Source: Gongronella butleri | Taxonomy: Eukaryota > Mucoromycota > Mucoromycetes > Mucorales > Cunninghamellaceae | DNA: 64,000 bases | Assembly: GCA_025201375.1 (NCBI GenBank) | Contig: JAIWZP010000018.1 | Span: forward strand, 474,382 to 538,381 | Reading direction: 5' to 3' | In this document: in pieces, positions 1-11,829 of the stretch | Layout of the letters: every line of letters begins with the position of its first letter | Numbering within the stretch: the stretch's first letter is position 1 | Notes under the pieces: generated by a model | What the model was told of the DNA's origin: nothing | What the model saw: only the letters and a program-made list of their open reading frames with translations | Databases searched by the model: none | Position numbers and translations under genes: made by a program

Positions 1-1008
1 TGTCGCGGCGTGCTCATTGATCACGCGAAGCAGCTTGGATGTGAGGCGACCAGAGCGCGCACCGGAGAAGAATGGCCAATTGTTCTTGTAGTTGATGGCG
101 GTGATATCCTTGGCAAAGATGGTGGGGGCGACGTGGATGGTCACCATGTCGTCAACCACGAGACCGACATTGGGTGCAGGGCACTCGGGCGCGACTTCCT
201 TGACCATTTTGCGAATTTTGCGCTTGGCCGACGACCAGATGTCCAGGTCCATCTCGGGGCTCTCCAGATGCAGGTCAAGTTGCTTGATGAGTGCCAGATC
301 GTCATCACGAGGGCGGTAGTAGCGGTCAAAACCGCCGGGTTGGCTGTTGAGAAGCGCATCACGGCCAAAAAGATGAATGAGCACCTGTTCCGCCTCATCC
401 ACCTTGCGCGTGCGCTCCGTGCTTTCTTCCTTGTCAGGCACCTGCAGATTTGGGACTGTGAAGATGGTGGGTGTCACATTGCCGAGCTTCGCTTGCACGC
501 AATCCAAAAAGCTGCTGCGGCGCGTTGGCTGGCCCTTGTTTTTGTCCTCGAGGAAGCGCTCCTCGGCAGAGCGGCTTGTGCAGCCGACATACCGGCAATA
601 GACGTCGCTGTTGTCGTCAAGGTTGCTCAGACGCGCGCGCCACGCGTTACAAAACGCATCATCGCTGCGTTCCTTTGCATACAAGTCAATCACGGTGCGC
701 AGGGGCGCCACTTTAAACTTGTAGCTGCGAATATAGAGCACTACAAAACCGTGTTTCATGCTGACGGGTTCCTTGGACTCTTTCTTCAAATGAAACAGCT
801 TGGTGAGGTCCAAGTTGGACACAACAGACGTGTTTTCAAGCGCAGCGAGCACCGTGTCCCACTGAGACGTGGTCAGACGGCGACCAAACACCTTTTCCAC
901 AGTCGCCAACGCGTTTTGAAGGCAAGGTAGTTCGCTTTCGGCGAGACGACGCTCAAGCAGAGCACAGACAGCAGCTTTTGGGTCTTGGTCAGGGTTGGAG
1001 GAGCTCAT
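1..1008 (-). CDS. Hypothetical protein, C-terminus off the window (weak GIY-YIG-like motif)
   Basis: A single uninterrupted minus-strand frame runs from an ATG at 1006-1008 to the window edge, giving 336 residues without a stop or intron. I do not recognise the family with confidence. Around residues 88-150 there is a VVLYI stretch and then CRYVGCTSRSAEERF, which recalls the YIG...R half of GIY-YIG nucleases. The gap between the two halves (about 50 residues) is far longer than in canonical GIY-YIG domains, so this is only a hint. The rest is soluble and mixed in charge, with no signal peptide or membrane segment. The lack of introns contrasts with most other genes here. The long plus-strand frame over the same bases is a shadow. 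Confidence 0.6.
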   Translation of the reverse strand, partial: MSSSNPDQDPKAAVCALLERRLAESELPCLQNALATVEKVFGRRLTTSQWDTVLAALENTSVVSNLDLTKLFHLKKESKEPVSMKHGFVVLYIRSYKFKVAPLRTVIDLYAKERSDDAFCNAWRARLSNLDDNSDVYCRYVGCTSRSAEERFLEDKNKGQPTRRSSFLDCVQAKLGNVTPTIFTVPNLQVPDKEESTERTRKVDEAEQVLIHLFGRDALLNSQPGGFDRYYRPRDDDLALIKQLDLHLESPEMDLDIWSSAKRKIRKMVKEVAPECPAPNVGLVVDDMVTIHVAPTIFAKDITAINYKNNWPFFSGARSGRLTSKLLRVINEHAAT

Positions 1009-3230
1009 GTCAAACAAGGGACGAAAAAAATAAGGAAAGAAAGGCACTCCAACGCCGCATGCGTAGAATCCTACTTTTAGGGGGCTGCCTTTTTTGGCCT
1101 CATTCAAAGTAATGGCTCATTCAAAGGATCGACATGCCAATAGCAATGACGCGAGAAGCCAAAGCGTTGTGTGTGGTCGTTTCCAGCACATTCTACTCTG
1201 CTTATTCGCGCCCCTGGTCGTTTTTATAGAGAGGCAGCCAGTTTTGTTGTAAAAAAAAAAAAGAGAATTAGCCGCGAAAAAAAAAAGTAAAATAATACAA
1301 TTAGCCCGTTCCGCGACGCGTATCGTTGGCGGAGATTGAATCCAAGGCATATCACATGTCATGAAAGATGGCGCAGTCTTCAGGCACAATTTTATGATTG
1401 ATTTTGTAAATGCCGACTTTTTTCGACTTTTTTTAAGTTATCAATGCTTCATTGTGCACATTTTCCAGAAGAATCGCCTGATATCCGTCCGAATCTCTGC
1501 TATCATAGTCGCGTTTGCCCGAAAAATTGCTTGAAAAATCTTGTTTTTACAGGCAAAAAATGTGGTGCGTCGATTGCGCCCGCGCTTTTGATCTTTATGG
1601 TATGTTTGGCTCAGATCATTTGTAGAGAAACCAATTCTAAACAACCTTTTAATGGGTGGTGGTCCTTTTTCCTGCAGAAATCCCGAGATAAACGCGGGCA
1701 TTTCTCACTTTCTGGCCGGCCCAATCCTTTTTTTGCGCGTTTTACGCGTGCACTCTTGATTTTGCAGCTGCAATTGATCAAGGATACTGTAAAGAAATTG
1801 ATTATGAGCAACCTTGTACACAAGACCTTGGAGGATTGTCTTTTTTGCAGCTATGCGCGGTCAAAAGTGACAAAAACTAGGTTCTTCGATTGGTGCAAAG
1901 AAGCATCGCGGCCCCATTGGCCGACATGCATCATGTTGGTGTCGCCAGCCCCTGATGACTCGAGAGTTCATGTCGCTTTGCCTGACCCGCGACAAAATGG
2001 CGCGACAGACGTTTTTTTTTTTTACGCCTTTCAAACCAAGCGCGCGTGTGCGGCACCATTCTGCCATCCGGCCATCTACCATGCATGGCCACCTCCGGGG
2101 CACCAAAGCGCACACATCGAGCGTCAAAGAGCCGTGTAACGCTGCCAAAACAAAACAATAATGCAGCACGCCGCTTTTTTTATTTACCAAATATCGCCAA
2201 ACTCACGCGTGCGGCGGTTTGCCCACCTTTTATGATGGCAACAAAACGCGAGAGACACCTGCTCCGAGTGCACGTACGACAATCTTTCTAAATTTCGCGG
2301 GTGTGTCTACTTGACCGCTCAAGACGCCGCCTGTGATACACACATCTGGCTATCTTGGGAGACGCGGCCATGGAGACGCCTTGCCAAGGGAGTCGTGAAA
2401 TAAATCACGCGCATATCGCGCAGGTGAGCCCGAGGAACCTGTTTTTTCACGCAATCTAGTTTTTCCTCTTTTTTTTTCGCGCGCAAAAAGTCTTGGAAGC
2501 CTCCTGGATCTACGGGCGCCTTCAGAAATAATTGATTGATGTTCGTTGAAGCGGGGGGAACATGATGACGCTCCTCGAAAAGAATTTTTGCGAAAAAAAA
2601 GGAAGAAAAAACGACGAAAATTGCGCGAAAAAGCGCGTTTCTCGTGACCAGCGGCGTAAAATTTTGCGTGATTCTTGCCAAACTTTATCATGCATATGGC
2701 GCTCGCGTTGCACTAAATTTTCATTCTCCGGCAAGGGCACGCAACACGGCTCTGTAGACTAATTGTTTCTGTTTTTTGTCAAGCGTGCGCCATTGAGGGG
2801 GGTTTTTTTTTCTATTTTGAATGAGCCATCACTGATCGTCAGCAGGTCTAATTTCTAGGAGTCAACCCTGCATGGAACCAAAAATAGCAGCCCCCTTGAA
2901 ATAGGATTCTACGCTTGTGAGATTGTATGTTTCTCTTTCTCTTTTTTTCGTTCCTTGTTGACATGTTCTCGCCAAACAAGAGTTAAAATGTGGCTGTATG
3001 GTATTGCTTGCGAGACAAAGCACTGAAAATTGTCCTCGGACGGGACGATCCTTCTTTGTGGCGACCGGAGGCGGCCAATTACACCCCAAATCGCAAGAAA
3101 AGTACCAAAGACTTGTGTTGACACCATTTTCCAAGTGTAAGCGGGCGAAAAAAAAGAGAGCCCATTACGAAAACGTTGTGCTCATGCGTTTTTTTTTTTT
3201 TTTGTCACAGCCTGAAAAAGAATGATTTCA
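1009..3230. other. Gene-poor AT-rich stretch with a diverged family A repeat
   Basis: No frame here looks like a real gene. Reading frames are short, rich in F/K/R and broken by A/T tracts. Around 2560-2660 the sequence resembles the core of dispersed repeat family A (CTCCTCGAAAAG, then TTTTTGCG, an A-rich stretch and GCGCGTTTCTC), so part of this region is an old repeat copy. Confidence 0.5.
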
Positions 3231-3260
3231 AGGCCCTCCTCGTATCAAAATTGCGCAAAA

Positions 3261-4226
3261 AGGCATATGGCGTGCGACGGGTATCGTAGTCGGCAGCCAA
3301 ATGGACGGCCAACAGATGCCTTTGACATATCAAAAGCGCTGTGTGTCGTCCTATCTGTTGCCGACAATATTGAGGTTGGAAATTTATGAGACGTTTGAAC
3401 GGCTTTCAAAGACAGCCATCAATGGCACTCTGGGCTATGTGCCCACGGCAGTCGCCTATTACAACTTCCATTGCCAGTAAGCAAAAAAGAAATAAATGGA
3501 AAAAAGCGGTCTAATTCTTTTTTCTTTCCCAATCTAGGGGCTCTTTGATCAAATAGCGCTTTCAGCAGGTTCTGGGACAGCCATCCATCGTGAAGGTCGA
3601 CGCCGAGTGCAATTACGAAATGACGACCATTTGGAACGTGACAAGTTCTGCATCATGATGCCTATGTGGCACCTCGGCTTTGTGAGCCATAGGCCTGCCG
3701 ATCCTGCCATTAGCGCATCGTGTTCCTGCTGTGACGCGTCTGTTTGTTCTTTTGCACGCGCAATTGCTATGTATGAAGGAAGCCATCAAGCCTATCAATC
3801 TGCAGTCCTAGAATCTTGTTTAAATTCTACGACTCTCACGTTCGCGATCCTTCATGGTAAAAAAAGAATAAAAATTAAAAATTAAAAAAAGAACTTATTT
3901 TTTTCTTTCTTTTCGCAGATCGCCATGAGAAGCGCGTTCTCTGTTCAGCAGCGCTTTCACAAGGCAATCATGAGAGCGAGGATGAGGGTAGTAGCGAGGT
4001 TGAAGAAGACATTGACCAAGAATTGGAAAAAGAGATGCTAGCGGACGCCAGCCATGGGGACATGACGAGCTCGGCAAGCCAAATAGACATTGATGAGCCA
4101 TCAAGCGCCGCCACTACCGCTGACGAGGAAATTGATTCTATGCAGAGATCATGCGCAAGCAGATTGGGGATATTGGTTTTACCCAAGGCAACCCGGGCTC
4201 TCAGGAACGTTGCGAAGCAAGGATAG
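3261..4226 (+). pseudogene. Decayed or unresolved multi-exon gene
   Basis: Three stretches look coding but do not join cleanly. The first (about 3287-3478) encodes a 64-residue segment ending FHCQ and is followed by an intron-like GTAAGC...CTAG. The second (about 3570-3860) changes frame. It contains VSHRPADPAI, which is also found in the broken genes at 8.3 kb and 25.5 kb. The third, after an acceptor at 3918-3919, encodes an acidic Ser/Glu/Asp-rich tail (DRHEKR... to a TAG at 4224-4226). No consistent start or frame connects them. I infer a relic related to blocks A/B, but a real gene with unusual splicing is not excluded. Confidence 0.35.
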
Positions 4227-4779
4227 CCTCTCCTGACCTGACCATCGAGTCCGTGCCTCTCCCCTCTCCCATCTCTTTTTTTTTTTTTTTTGCTGCGTTT
4301 CTGCCTTTCCCTTTCTTTCATTTTGATCTTCTCTTTTCCATGTTCTTTAGCTTGCAGAATAAAACGGTATTTTTTTATCCAAATTTACAGTATTGCCACT
4401 GCGGGCATCAAACTACCAAATACAGATCATTATCCTTGGCTTTCTTCATAATCAGCCTCCAAGACTTGAAAACTAGAAAAAGCTGATGGATCACACCACA
4501 GCCGCCTGAATCATACTTCGTTGGCTATAGCTGTGGTTGGGGCCGTTCGGCGAGCCGCGTCGCGAAGCACACTTCTTTTTCGTGCAAAAAATTGTCTCTT
4601 TTTTTTTTTGCAAAAGCTCTTTCAAAAACCTCGTGATGCACCAACCGCATCAATGAGCAGTAAGCATACCTGCGAGATCTGGCTCATTGCTTCCATCTAA
4701 AGTATCCTCCACGCTTGAACCCTATGAAAAATCGATGGTATCGCGGAACAGCAGTCCGGCACGTACGGCGTTGGATAGC

Positions 4780-4935
4780 CACGGTCACAGCGCGTCCAAT
4801 GTCAACAATAGCGCGCCAAATCGCGCACATGAGCTTGAGAAACACGCTTATTTACGTAATCTTGTGTTTTTTGTCCTTTTTTTGCGAAATTTCTTTTCGA
4901 AAAACCTCTTGAGGGACTACCGGCATTGATAGACA
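4780..4935 (-). repeat. Family A dispersed repeat, inverted copy
   Basis: The reverse complement matches the family A units at 5.8-7.0 kb: a GTAGTCCCTCAAGAGG start, then a TCGAAAAGAAATTTCGC core, an A-rich block, and AAGCGTGTTTCTCAAGC followed by GCGCGATTTGGCGCGC. It lies immediately 5' of the tRNA gene and in the opposite orientation to the array on the other side. Confidence 0.7.
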
Positions 4936-4941
4936 TCAAGG

Positions 4942-5015
4942 GGGACTATGGCCCAATTGGACAAGGCATCTGACTACGAATCAGGGGATTGCAGGTTCGA
5001 GTCCTGCTAGTCTCA
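4942..5015 (+). tRNA. tRNA-Arg (anticodon ACG)
   Basis: The 74 nt fold as a complete cloverleaf. The acceptor GGGACTA pairs with TAGTCTC, a D arm GCC/GGC closes AATTGGACAA, and the anticodon stem TCTGA/TCAGG (one G-T pair) carries loop CTACGAA with anticodon ACG. The T arm is GCAGG/CCTGC with loop TTCGAGT, and the discriminator base is A. There is no intron and no encoded CCA. The T-loop box B (GGTTCGAGTCC) and the D-arm box A are intact. A T-run follows at once as a Pol III terminator. ACG is read with inosine at position 34, so this is a general CGN arginine tRNA. Confidence 0.95.
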
Positions 5016-5017
5016 TC

Positions 5018-5024
5018 TTTTTTT
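5018..5024 (+). terminator. RNA polymerase III terminator of tRNA-Arg
   Basis: A run of seven T lies three bases after the mature tRNA end, as expected for Pol III termination. Confidence 0.85.
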
Positions 5025-5779
5025 GGCGCGTGGGATGATTTTTTGCGTTTTTTTTGCGTGTTTTTTGCATGTTTTTCGTGTGCTGCAGGGTCTGTAGGGT
5101 TCTTTTTGTTTTGTTTGGGTGTGGTGGAAGACGGTGGTGTGTGTGGATTAGATGGGGGTGGGATTCAGGTGTTGGCTTGCTTTTTTTTTTTTTCTGGAAG
5201 TGATGGTGTGCGCTATTGTGGCTTACAATTGCGGAGCAAAAGGTGCTGTGCATTGGCATTGGTCGGTCTTTGCTGGGCGGTGCAGGCTGCTTTTTGTCGC
5301 TCGGCTGATTTTTACTTGATGCGAGAGCACATTTACGCATTGCGGCATCAAACCTCTGCGCAATGGTGTCAATTGCCTTTCTGTACAACTCTGTGTAACT
5401 CTGTAAACATGAGAGAGCTGCATGTCCAATGCAGCATTGGCTGCGGTCACATTCATTGCATTCATGCAAAAAAAAAAAAAAAAAAAATAGAGAGCACTGA
5501 CCATTTGATACTTGCCCAAATATTCAGTCAAACAAAAAAAGAATAGGTCAGGTCTCGCGGCAGGCCCTTTGCAAAGAGCAGTGCCCCCCCACATTCATAA
5601 TTTTCAAGAAAAAAGTGCAAAAAGTGCAAAAAGAAATCGCGCATTACAGCACCTGGTATTCCCGTGTGATCTCTCACCACAGTACTAACCAGGCCGTATT
5701 CTGGATCGCTGCAGAGATCGGACGGGATCTGGCGCTTTCAGAATCGTATGGCCGTAACATGTCAAAGAACGATTGGGAG

Positions 5780-7050
5780 CATGGTAGTTCTTCCGCAAAA
5801 ACTTTTGCGGCGGCGCCGCCGCGCAGCGCGCGCAAAAAAGGACGGAAAACACAAGATTACGTGAATAAGCGTGTTTCTCAAGCCCATGTGCGCGATTTGG
5901 CGCGCCATTGTTGGCGTTGGTCGCGCTATGATGGTGGGTATCCGATGCCGTACGTGTCAGGCTGCTGTGCCACAATGCCATTGGCTGGTCTCGGGCTCAA
6001 ATCTGGGAAGATGAGCTGGATCAAATGAGCTCGCTTAATGTCCAATAGGACCACAGTCCCTAAATCACGCCTATCAATGCAGGTAGTCCCTCAAGAGGCT
6101 TCTCGAAAAGAAATTTCGCAAAAAAAGGACAAAAAACACAAGATTACGTGAATAAGCGTGTTTCTCAAGCCCATGTGCGCGATTTGGCGCGCCATTGTTG
6201 GCGTTGGTCGCGCTATGATGGTGGGTATCCGATGCCGTACGTGTCAAGCTGCTGTGCCACAATGCCATCACTCTTTCTCGTCTTAGCCTGGGGAGATGAG
6301 CTGGATCAAATAAGCTTGCTTAATGCCCAATAGGACCATAGTCCCTAAATCATGTCTATCAATGCAGGTAGTCCCCCAAGAGGCTTCTCAAAAAGAAATT
6401 TCGCAAAAATTAAGAAAAAAGACAAGATTACGCGAAAAAGCGTGTTTCTCAAGCTTACCTGCGCAACATTGCGCGCGTTTGTTGGCACTGGACGCGCTGT
6501 GATGGTGGCCATCCAATGCGGCAAGTGCCAGGCTGCTGTGCAACAATGTCATCGACCTTTCTCGAGTTAGCCTGGGGTGATGACTACACGACTCTGCTTG
6601 ATGTCCAATAGGACCACAATCTCTAAATCATGTCTATAAATGCTGATAGTCCTTCAAGAGGCTTCTCGAAAAGAAATTTCGTCGCAAAAAAAGGACAAAA
6701 AAGACAAGATTACCTAAATAAGCGTGCTTTTCAAGCCCATCTGCGCGACTTGACGGGCGATTGTTGGCACTGGATGCGTGTATATTGATGAAGGTAGTTC
6801 GTCAATAGTCTTCTCAAAAACAAATTCGCAAACAAAAAAAAAAAGGAGAAAAAAAGACGAGATTGCGCGTAATAGCGCGCATCCCAGGCCCATCTGCGCG
6901 ATTGGTGCCATTTGACGCGTATCTGTTGATGCAGTTAGACCCTTAAGAGGTTTCCCGAAAAGAAAATTCGCCAACAAAAAAGACAAGATTGCGTGAAAAA
7001 GTGCGTTTTACAGGCCAATCTGCGCGATATGGCGCGCCCTGGTCGAAGCT
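5780..7050 (+). repeat. Family A repeat array, about six diverged direct units
   Basis: Units begin near 5785, 6080, 6365, 6645, 6790 and 6930. Each starts like GCAGGTAGTCCCTCAAGAGG, then has a TCGAAAAGAAATTTCGC core, an A-rich block, GATTACGTGAATAAGCG and a GCGCGATTTGGCGCGC-like end. The first three units are about 280-300 bp and the last three about 130-150 bp, so later units lost the distal part. Small ORFs inside the units are fortuitous. Further copies lie at 4.8 kb (inverted) and 23.7-24.1 kb. Confidence 0.75.
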
Positions 7051-8935
7051 TTCCAACAAGATATGGGTCACAATGCCATGAAGATGCCATCGACCTGGAA
7101 AGCCACCAATTCCGTGTAAAAAGAATGGGTGCATCGCTAAATTTTTTATTGTCGGATGAACTTGGGGAAATTCTAAAGCTTGCCAGCCACCAAGGATGGT
7201 TTCCATTGCAAAGCCAGGGATCTTTCGCTTAAGCAGCTTGAAATTCAGGCAAAAAGAATACATAGAGCGGTGCTGATTGCCTTTTCCACCAACGTGGACC
7301 GAAGCCTTGACCAACTAGTGGGGGCGATCTTGCGTCGGAAATTGATGACATTTGGCTTTTTGCGTGCATTGCCTTTTATTTGCTGTGGGCAGCACAGACC
7401 CTCGTCAAACGCATCGTCGACCATTTGCATGAGGTCTTGGTCAATCAATGTGCGGCCGGTCATGCACAGCGCAGATCTTTGAATTTGGTCTCGGGCTTGC
7501 TGGACAAGGGCAGCCAATTCGTCTTGGACCGGCTGCGCCATGCCAAAGGTCACGGCCAAGGTCTCGGTTTTGGATGAACCAACCAGTAGGTGCACCTTGG
7601 TAAACGCGACGCGCACCCACATCAGGCGTCATGCCATATTTCTGCGCAAATGACAATAAGTTGTTGCCGAGACAGGCATTGGCTGTTGCCTGACGAATGG
7701 AAGCATCCTTGGAAAGCGCCCGGAATTACGAAAGCCAGTAATCTCGTCGTAGTACAGGATATGCTTTTGACAAATTGCTTGATTTTTGTTTCAAACATAT
7801 TGCACCTGCTCGTCGCGCTCCCTGGATCCAGGACCGCCCTCGGTGTGGTCGACGCCGTCCACTTGCGGCTGCATAACTCACGAACAATCGACGCTCGTGT
7901 CGGATTCATTGTGATAAACAAACGCATCAAATCTCTTTTTGTCGCTTACCTTTGTGATGCGCAGTGTGTCGAGCTCGTTTGGCATATTGATCTGCAAAAA
8001 AAAAAAAAAAAAATGAGAACCCGAGGTGCCTGCAAAAATCCCTTTGTTTCTCTTTTTTTCCTTTACCTTGGTGAACAGCGACGTCGTGGGCATAAAATGC
8101 GACAATTGCGCCCTTGAGGATGGCGCCTAGCTCCGAGGTCGCCTCCAATTCTTGCCAGCGCGCCATGACCTGGCTGACAATGGATAGGGACTGACGGTCC
8201 ACATCCTTGGTGGACTCTGCGTTGCAAAAGCGAGAGCATACGGGCACGCATGATGCGCATAATGGCCGGATCATCCGGCCTGTGGCTCATATTGCCTGGA
8301 TCCCACGAGGGTAGCACTTTTCAGGCCCAAATGAATTCTTGCACCGTCGGCGACCACCGTAGACACCGCATGAACGGCAGCCGAGCCTCGGAAATTGACG
8401 ATGTTTGGCATTTTGCGAGCTGGTCACGACGCCTGCGGGGGATGGCAATATAATCACTTGCTAGGTCCCCAAAAAGTGCACTTAGAGCGTGTAACGCGTC
8501 GCCCCTGGGTGTAAAATACCGCGCTTTGCTGGTCTGCGCGAGCTTGTACCGTTTTTTCTTTTCCATTGGAGGGCAACTTTTGTCTTGGGCCGTGACTTTT
8601 TGTGATAGATTGACGCGCGTCAGCATTCTTGAGGTGGCAAGCACGCGCACCGCCGTCCATTGCAGCAACTTGTCGTTGTTGCCATTTGGCTGAAATCAAG
8701 AAAAAATCAAGTGAGTCGAGCTTGAATTTATGATTAAATTGGAAATCGGGGACGTTACAAGGTCGATTCCGGTGTCAAATAGTCATTTGCCGCGAGAGGA
8801 GGCCAGTGACGTCTTGATATTGGCCTGCAGGAGTTGTTTTGGTGTGTCAAGGTCAATTTGGTGCTGGCAACGATCCTTGGCGACCAAGAATGGCGGGTTT
8901 TCAGATTGCTTGGCTGCATTGCAAAAATATGGGAA
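7050..8935 (-). pseudogene. Block A: broken copy of an unrecognised multi-exon gene
   Basis: Read on the minus strand, this carries conserved coding pieces in order: PFLVAKDRCQHQIDLD (about 8907-8800), an exon after a TTTCAG acceptor at about 8694 (LLQWTAVRVLATSRMLTRVN...), KARYFTPRGDALHALSALFG, MSHRPDDPAIMRIM, ARWQELEATSELGAILKGAI, INMPNELDTLRIT, then ACLGNNLLSFAQKYGM and DELAALVQQARDQIQRSALC. Most of it is repeated in block B (24.1-27.4 kb). The conserved translation shows that minus is the coding strand. Frame changes between the pieces, and a deletion relative to block B that joins intron to exon near 7905-7920, show this copy is broken. I do not recognise the protein family. Confidence 0.6.
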
Positions 8936-9680
8936 TTCGGATTAGTATATCCGAGTCGATTGATCATATCGCTATGTTTTTGCCTCGGATATTGCGTGAT
9001 CCAAATATAAGATCCCTTTTGGCTAGTATCATATGTTGGGAGGAATGTTATAAAAAATTGTTTTAATTCTAGATGGCCATTGCACTTTGACCACACAACA
9101 GTTCTAGACGTGAAATATCTCAAATGAACGAGCGAGGCAAGGTGTCTCGAGAAAAGTGTTTTGGTGAAATCGTGGTGAAATCGTGGTGAGGTACCTGAAT
9201 TGAAGGCATTATGCCTTGATTTGCGCATGTCTCTTGTGCGTACGATTTCAGTCGTTGAGAAATCTTGAAGTAATGCGTGCTTCACAACAAATGCCAATCG
9301 CATCAATCTAAGCTCAACCAGATGACTCTAAGAAATCCTTGTGGCACCACTTTGAGACGAAAATCATTTTGCTCATAAAAAATTACCAGGACGATCGGGC
9401 AGCTTGGTGTCTTGTTTTTATCGTTACATTGTGAGGCAGCTGCCAATTGATTTCAAAGAGTGACTTTTTGATGGAACATGGTAGCCCAAAATCGCCAAAT
9501 TTGTGATTTTGGCCAATGTTGCTCCTATAATTATTTTTTTTCAATATGAGCGCGTTGCGTCGTACGACATTTTGGATTTGAGAAGGTGCTCAGGGAAAAT
9601 AAACGGGCCGCAACCAACTCTTAACCTTTTTTTTTTTCTCTTGTTACCATTTCTCCCCTCTCTTCTTTCTTTCCACTAAA
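8936..9680. other. Intergenic, no gene seen
   Basis: AT-rich sequence between block A and the P450 gene. No conserved coding pieces are visible. The 5' flank of the P450 start has a pyrimidine-rich tract at about 9628-9675. Confidence 0.4.
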
Positions 9681-9682
9681 GT

Positions 9683-11368
9683 ATGCCTTTTGTATCCCCA
9701 GAGGTTGTAGAACAACTGCGAAAACCAGTCCATGAGTGGATGCACCGGTCAAGTAGAGGCGAACTAGCTTTCGTTGGTGGTGCAATGGCGTTGGTGGTTT
9801 ATCAGGCAGTTTACTATTTTCGTTTAAAGTATCAAAAGTTGAACCTTCCTCCACGCGTTCCTTATTCTCTACCTCTTGTCGGCCATTCGCTCTATCTGGC
9901 ATGGGATGCCAACCGATTCATTGACTGGTGTACAAAAAAATATGGCGAAGTGTTTGATATTGATCTATTTGGCGGCCCAGTGACAATTGCCAGTGGCCGA
10001 GCTGGCGAAGAAGTGCTCAAGGCGGACCCTGAATATCTTTCACTTGAAGAAGGCATCTTGAAAGGTGACTCGAAAAAAAAGCACTACACATACACTATGC
10101 TGACCAATCTCTTTTGATGGTTTCACAGATGTGCTTCATCTCCATTATGCTATTGGGAAAACCACTTTTGAGATTGGTTTTCACGCCAACCCCGTTGTTG
10201 CTAGACAAGCCATTCCAAAGAACAAGATGGGAAATTTCACAAAGGATATTCTTATTGGTCTCGATCAAGGATTAAACAACCTATTGTCAGACGACAAGGA
10301 AGTGATTATCAACAACCCAAGTCAATTTTTGCAACGCTTTGTTGCTCACATGTCGGTGCCTACATTGGTCGGTGGAGAAGTGGGCACAAACAAATATGTG
10401 ATTGAATCGTTTGCTGCGTTCACTGGTGATATTACCGGCAACATTGCGACCCTGATGCTTATTCCAAAGTTCCTTCATGGATGGGTGCTTCCGTATCTGC
10501 AGTCGTTTCATCGCCACCGCGTGATCATGGCCGAACATATGGTTCCCGTTGTACGTGCTCGCCGTGCGCAAGTCGAGGCCGGCAAGGAGTTTGATCCTAG
10601 CCAACAAACATTTTTGCAAGGTCTCATTGAATATGAGAAGCCCGATGGAACAAAATACACGGACGAAGAGTTAGCTGAAGCAGTCCTTTTGATTGCATTT
10701 GCATCGGTTCATACAACGTCGATGAATCTCAGCTTCTGCCTTTACTGGCTCATTGCTCGACCCGACCTCAAGGACAAGATGGTGGCTGAAATTCAGCAAG
10801 TCCTTGGAGATGAGCCCATCACCTCTGACAAGTTGGACGAAATGACATTCCTTGACAATTTTGTCCGCGAAGTGCTTCGCCAAGGCGTTGACAAACTCGC
10901 CAATGGGAAAAAGGTTTTAAAAACTTTTACGTTTAATAACGGATTCCAAGTGCCCAAAGGTAAAAAAAAAAAATAGGTTGCAGTTTATTTTGCATGAAAT
11001 CTCTTTTGACCAATTCCCCCCCTTTTTTTTTGAAACAATAATTAGGCCGGCTTATTGAATCAACCAACCGTCAAATGAATTTGGGTCTCAATGTGAACCG
11101 CGCCGCAATTGACAAGATGGACCCATCTGCGTCTGTGAATCGAGCAGCCACGACGCCAAGCCGTGACTTTGTCAGTTTTGGCTTGGGCAAGCATCTTTGT
11201 CCAGGGAGATTTTTTGCTGTGCACGAAATCAAACTCTCCCTCATTACTATTTTACAGCGCTACGACATTGATACAGCCTCTGGAAAAAAGCCTCATCCCA
11301 TCAAATACTTTGCGGGTGTCATTGCTCTGAATTGCGAAGAACCTCTCAAGTTTACTAAAAAGTTATAG
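9683..11368 (+). CDS. Cytochrome P450 monooxygenase
   Basis: Three exons (9683-10064, 10129-10959, 11046-11368) join in phase to 511 residues, the usual P450 length. Residues 30-50 form a membrane anchor, followed by a proline-rich hinge (LNLPPRVPYSLPLVG). The I-helix shows FASVHTTS in place of the usual AGxxTT, and the K-helix ExxR is EVLR. The haem loop FGLGKHLCPGRFF places the thiolate ligand at Cys456. By family knowledge it is an ER-anchored haem monooxygenase supplied by P450 reductase. The substrate cannot be read from sequence, although the N-terminal anchor and VPKG spacing resemble CYP51/CYP7-like and fungal detoxification P450s. Introns are 64 and 86 nt with GT-AG ends. It is the only intact gene for several kb on either side. 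Confidence 0.93.
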
Positions 11369-11406
11369 ATAAATAGTTGCACTTGCAAATAAAAAAGCGT
11401 TTTAAT

Positions 11407-11745
11407 TTATTCTACAATTCTTCGTTCTTGTTTTCCATGCAAATTGTCAGCTACAACATCGCATTTAGACTCGATAACCATGTCTTTGAAGATTTTTCGT
11501 ATGGAAATGCCGAGTGTGGGGATCACGCGTCGGATGCGGCATTGCAGCCATTCTTTGTAGGTACGTCGCACTAGAAATAATAAAAACGCGTGTTTCGACG
11601 CGTCAGTCGACTTTCGCTTTCTTTTCATTTTTTCGACCTTTTTCGATATTTGTTTTCTTTTCTTTTTGACCAATGTCCCACGACTTGTTTCGACTTTGGC
11701 TTTAACGTTCGCAGCGTCAATTGGGTCAATGACAAAAATGATATT
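11407..11745 (-). CDS. Histone H2B-like ORF, possibly truncated
   Basis: The minus-strand frame has a lysine/arginine-rich stretch (LVKKKRKQISKKVEK) followed by YKEWLQCRIRRVIPTLGIS and IFKDMV. This spacing resembles the alpha1-loop-alpha2 start of histone H2B (Y..YI..VLKQV.P.TGIS). The frame stops soon after alpha2 begins, about 30-40 residues short of a full H2B, and the upstream start is a GTG, not an ATG, so a 5' exon would be needed. It may be a divergent histone variant fragment, another histone-fold protein or a chance resemblance. Confidence 0.3.
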   Translation of the reverse strand, partial: NIIFVIDPIDAANVKAKVETSRGTLVKKKRKQISKKVEKMKRKRKSTDASKHAFLLFLVRRTYKEWLQCRIRRVIPTLGISIRKIFKDMVIESKCDVVADNLHGKQERRIVE

Positions 11746-11829
11746 CGCCAATGCTTGCTGAATATGGATGCGTATACTGTGAGGCTTGGAAACAGAGATG
11801 CGGTAAAGAGTGTGCCACACGTCTTGTAA

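Noticed and set aside
10..930. 306-residue plus-strand frame at the left edge
   Set aside because: It is the antisense shadow of the longer minus-strand frame 1008-1, which has an ATG and better codon use and extends beyond the window.
5223..5594. Minus-strand 123-residue frame and the overlapping plus-strand frame after the tRNA
   Set aside because: Low-complexity translation of A/T tracts with no start context, introns or motif.
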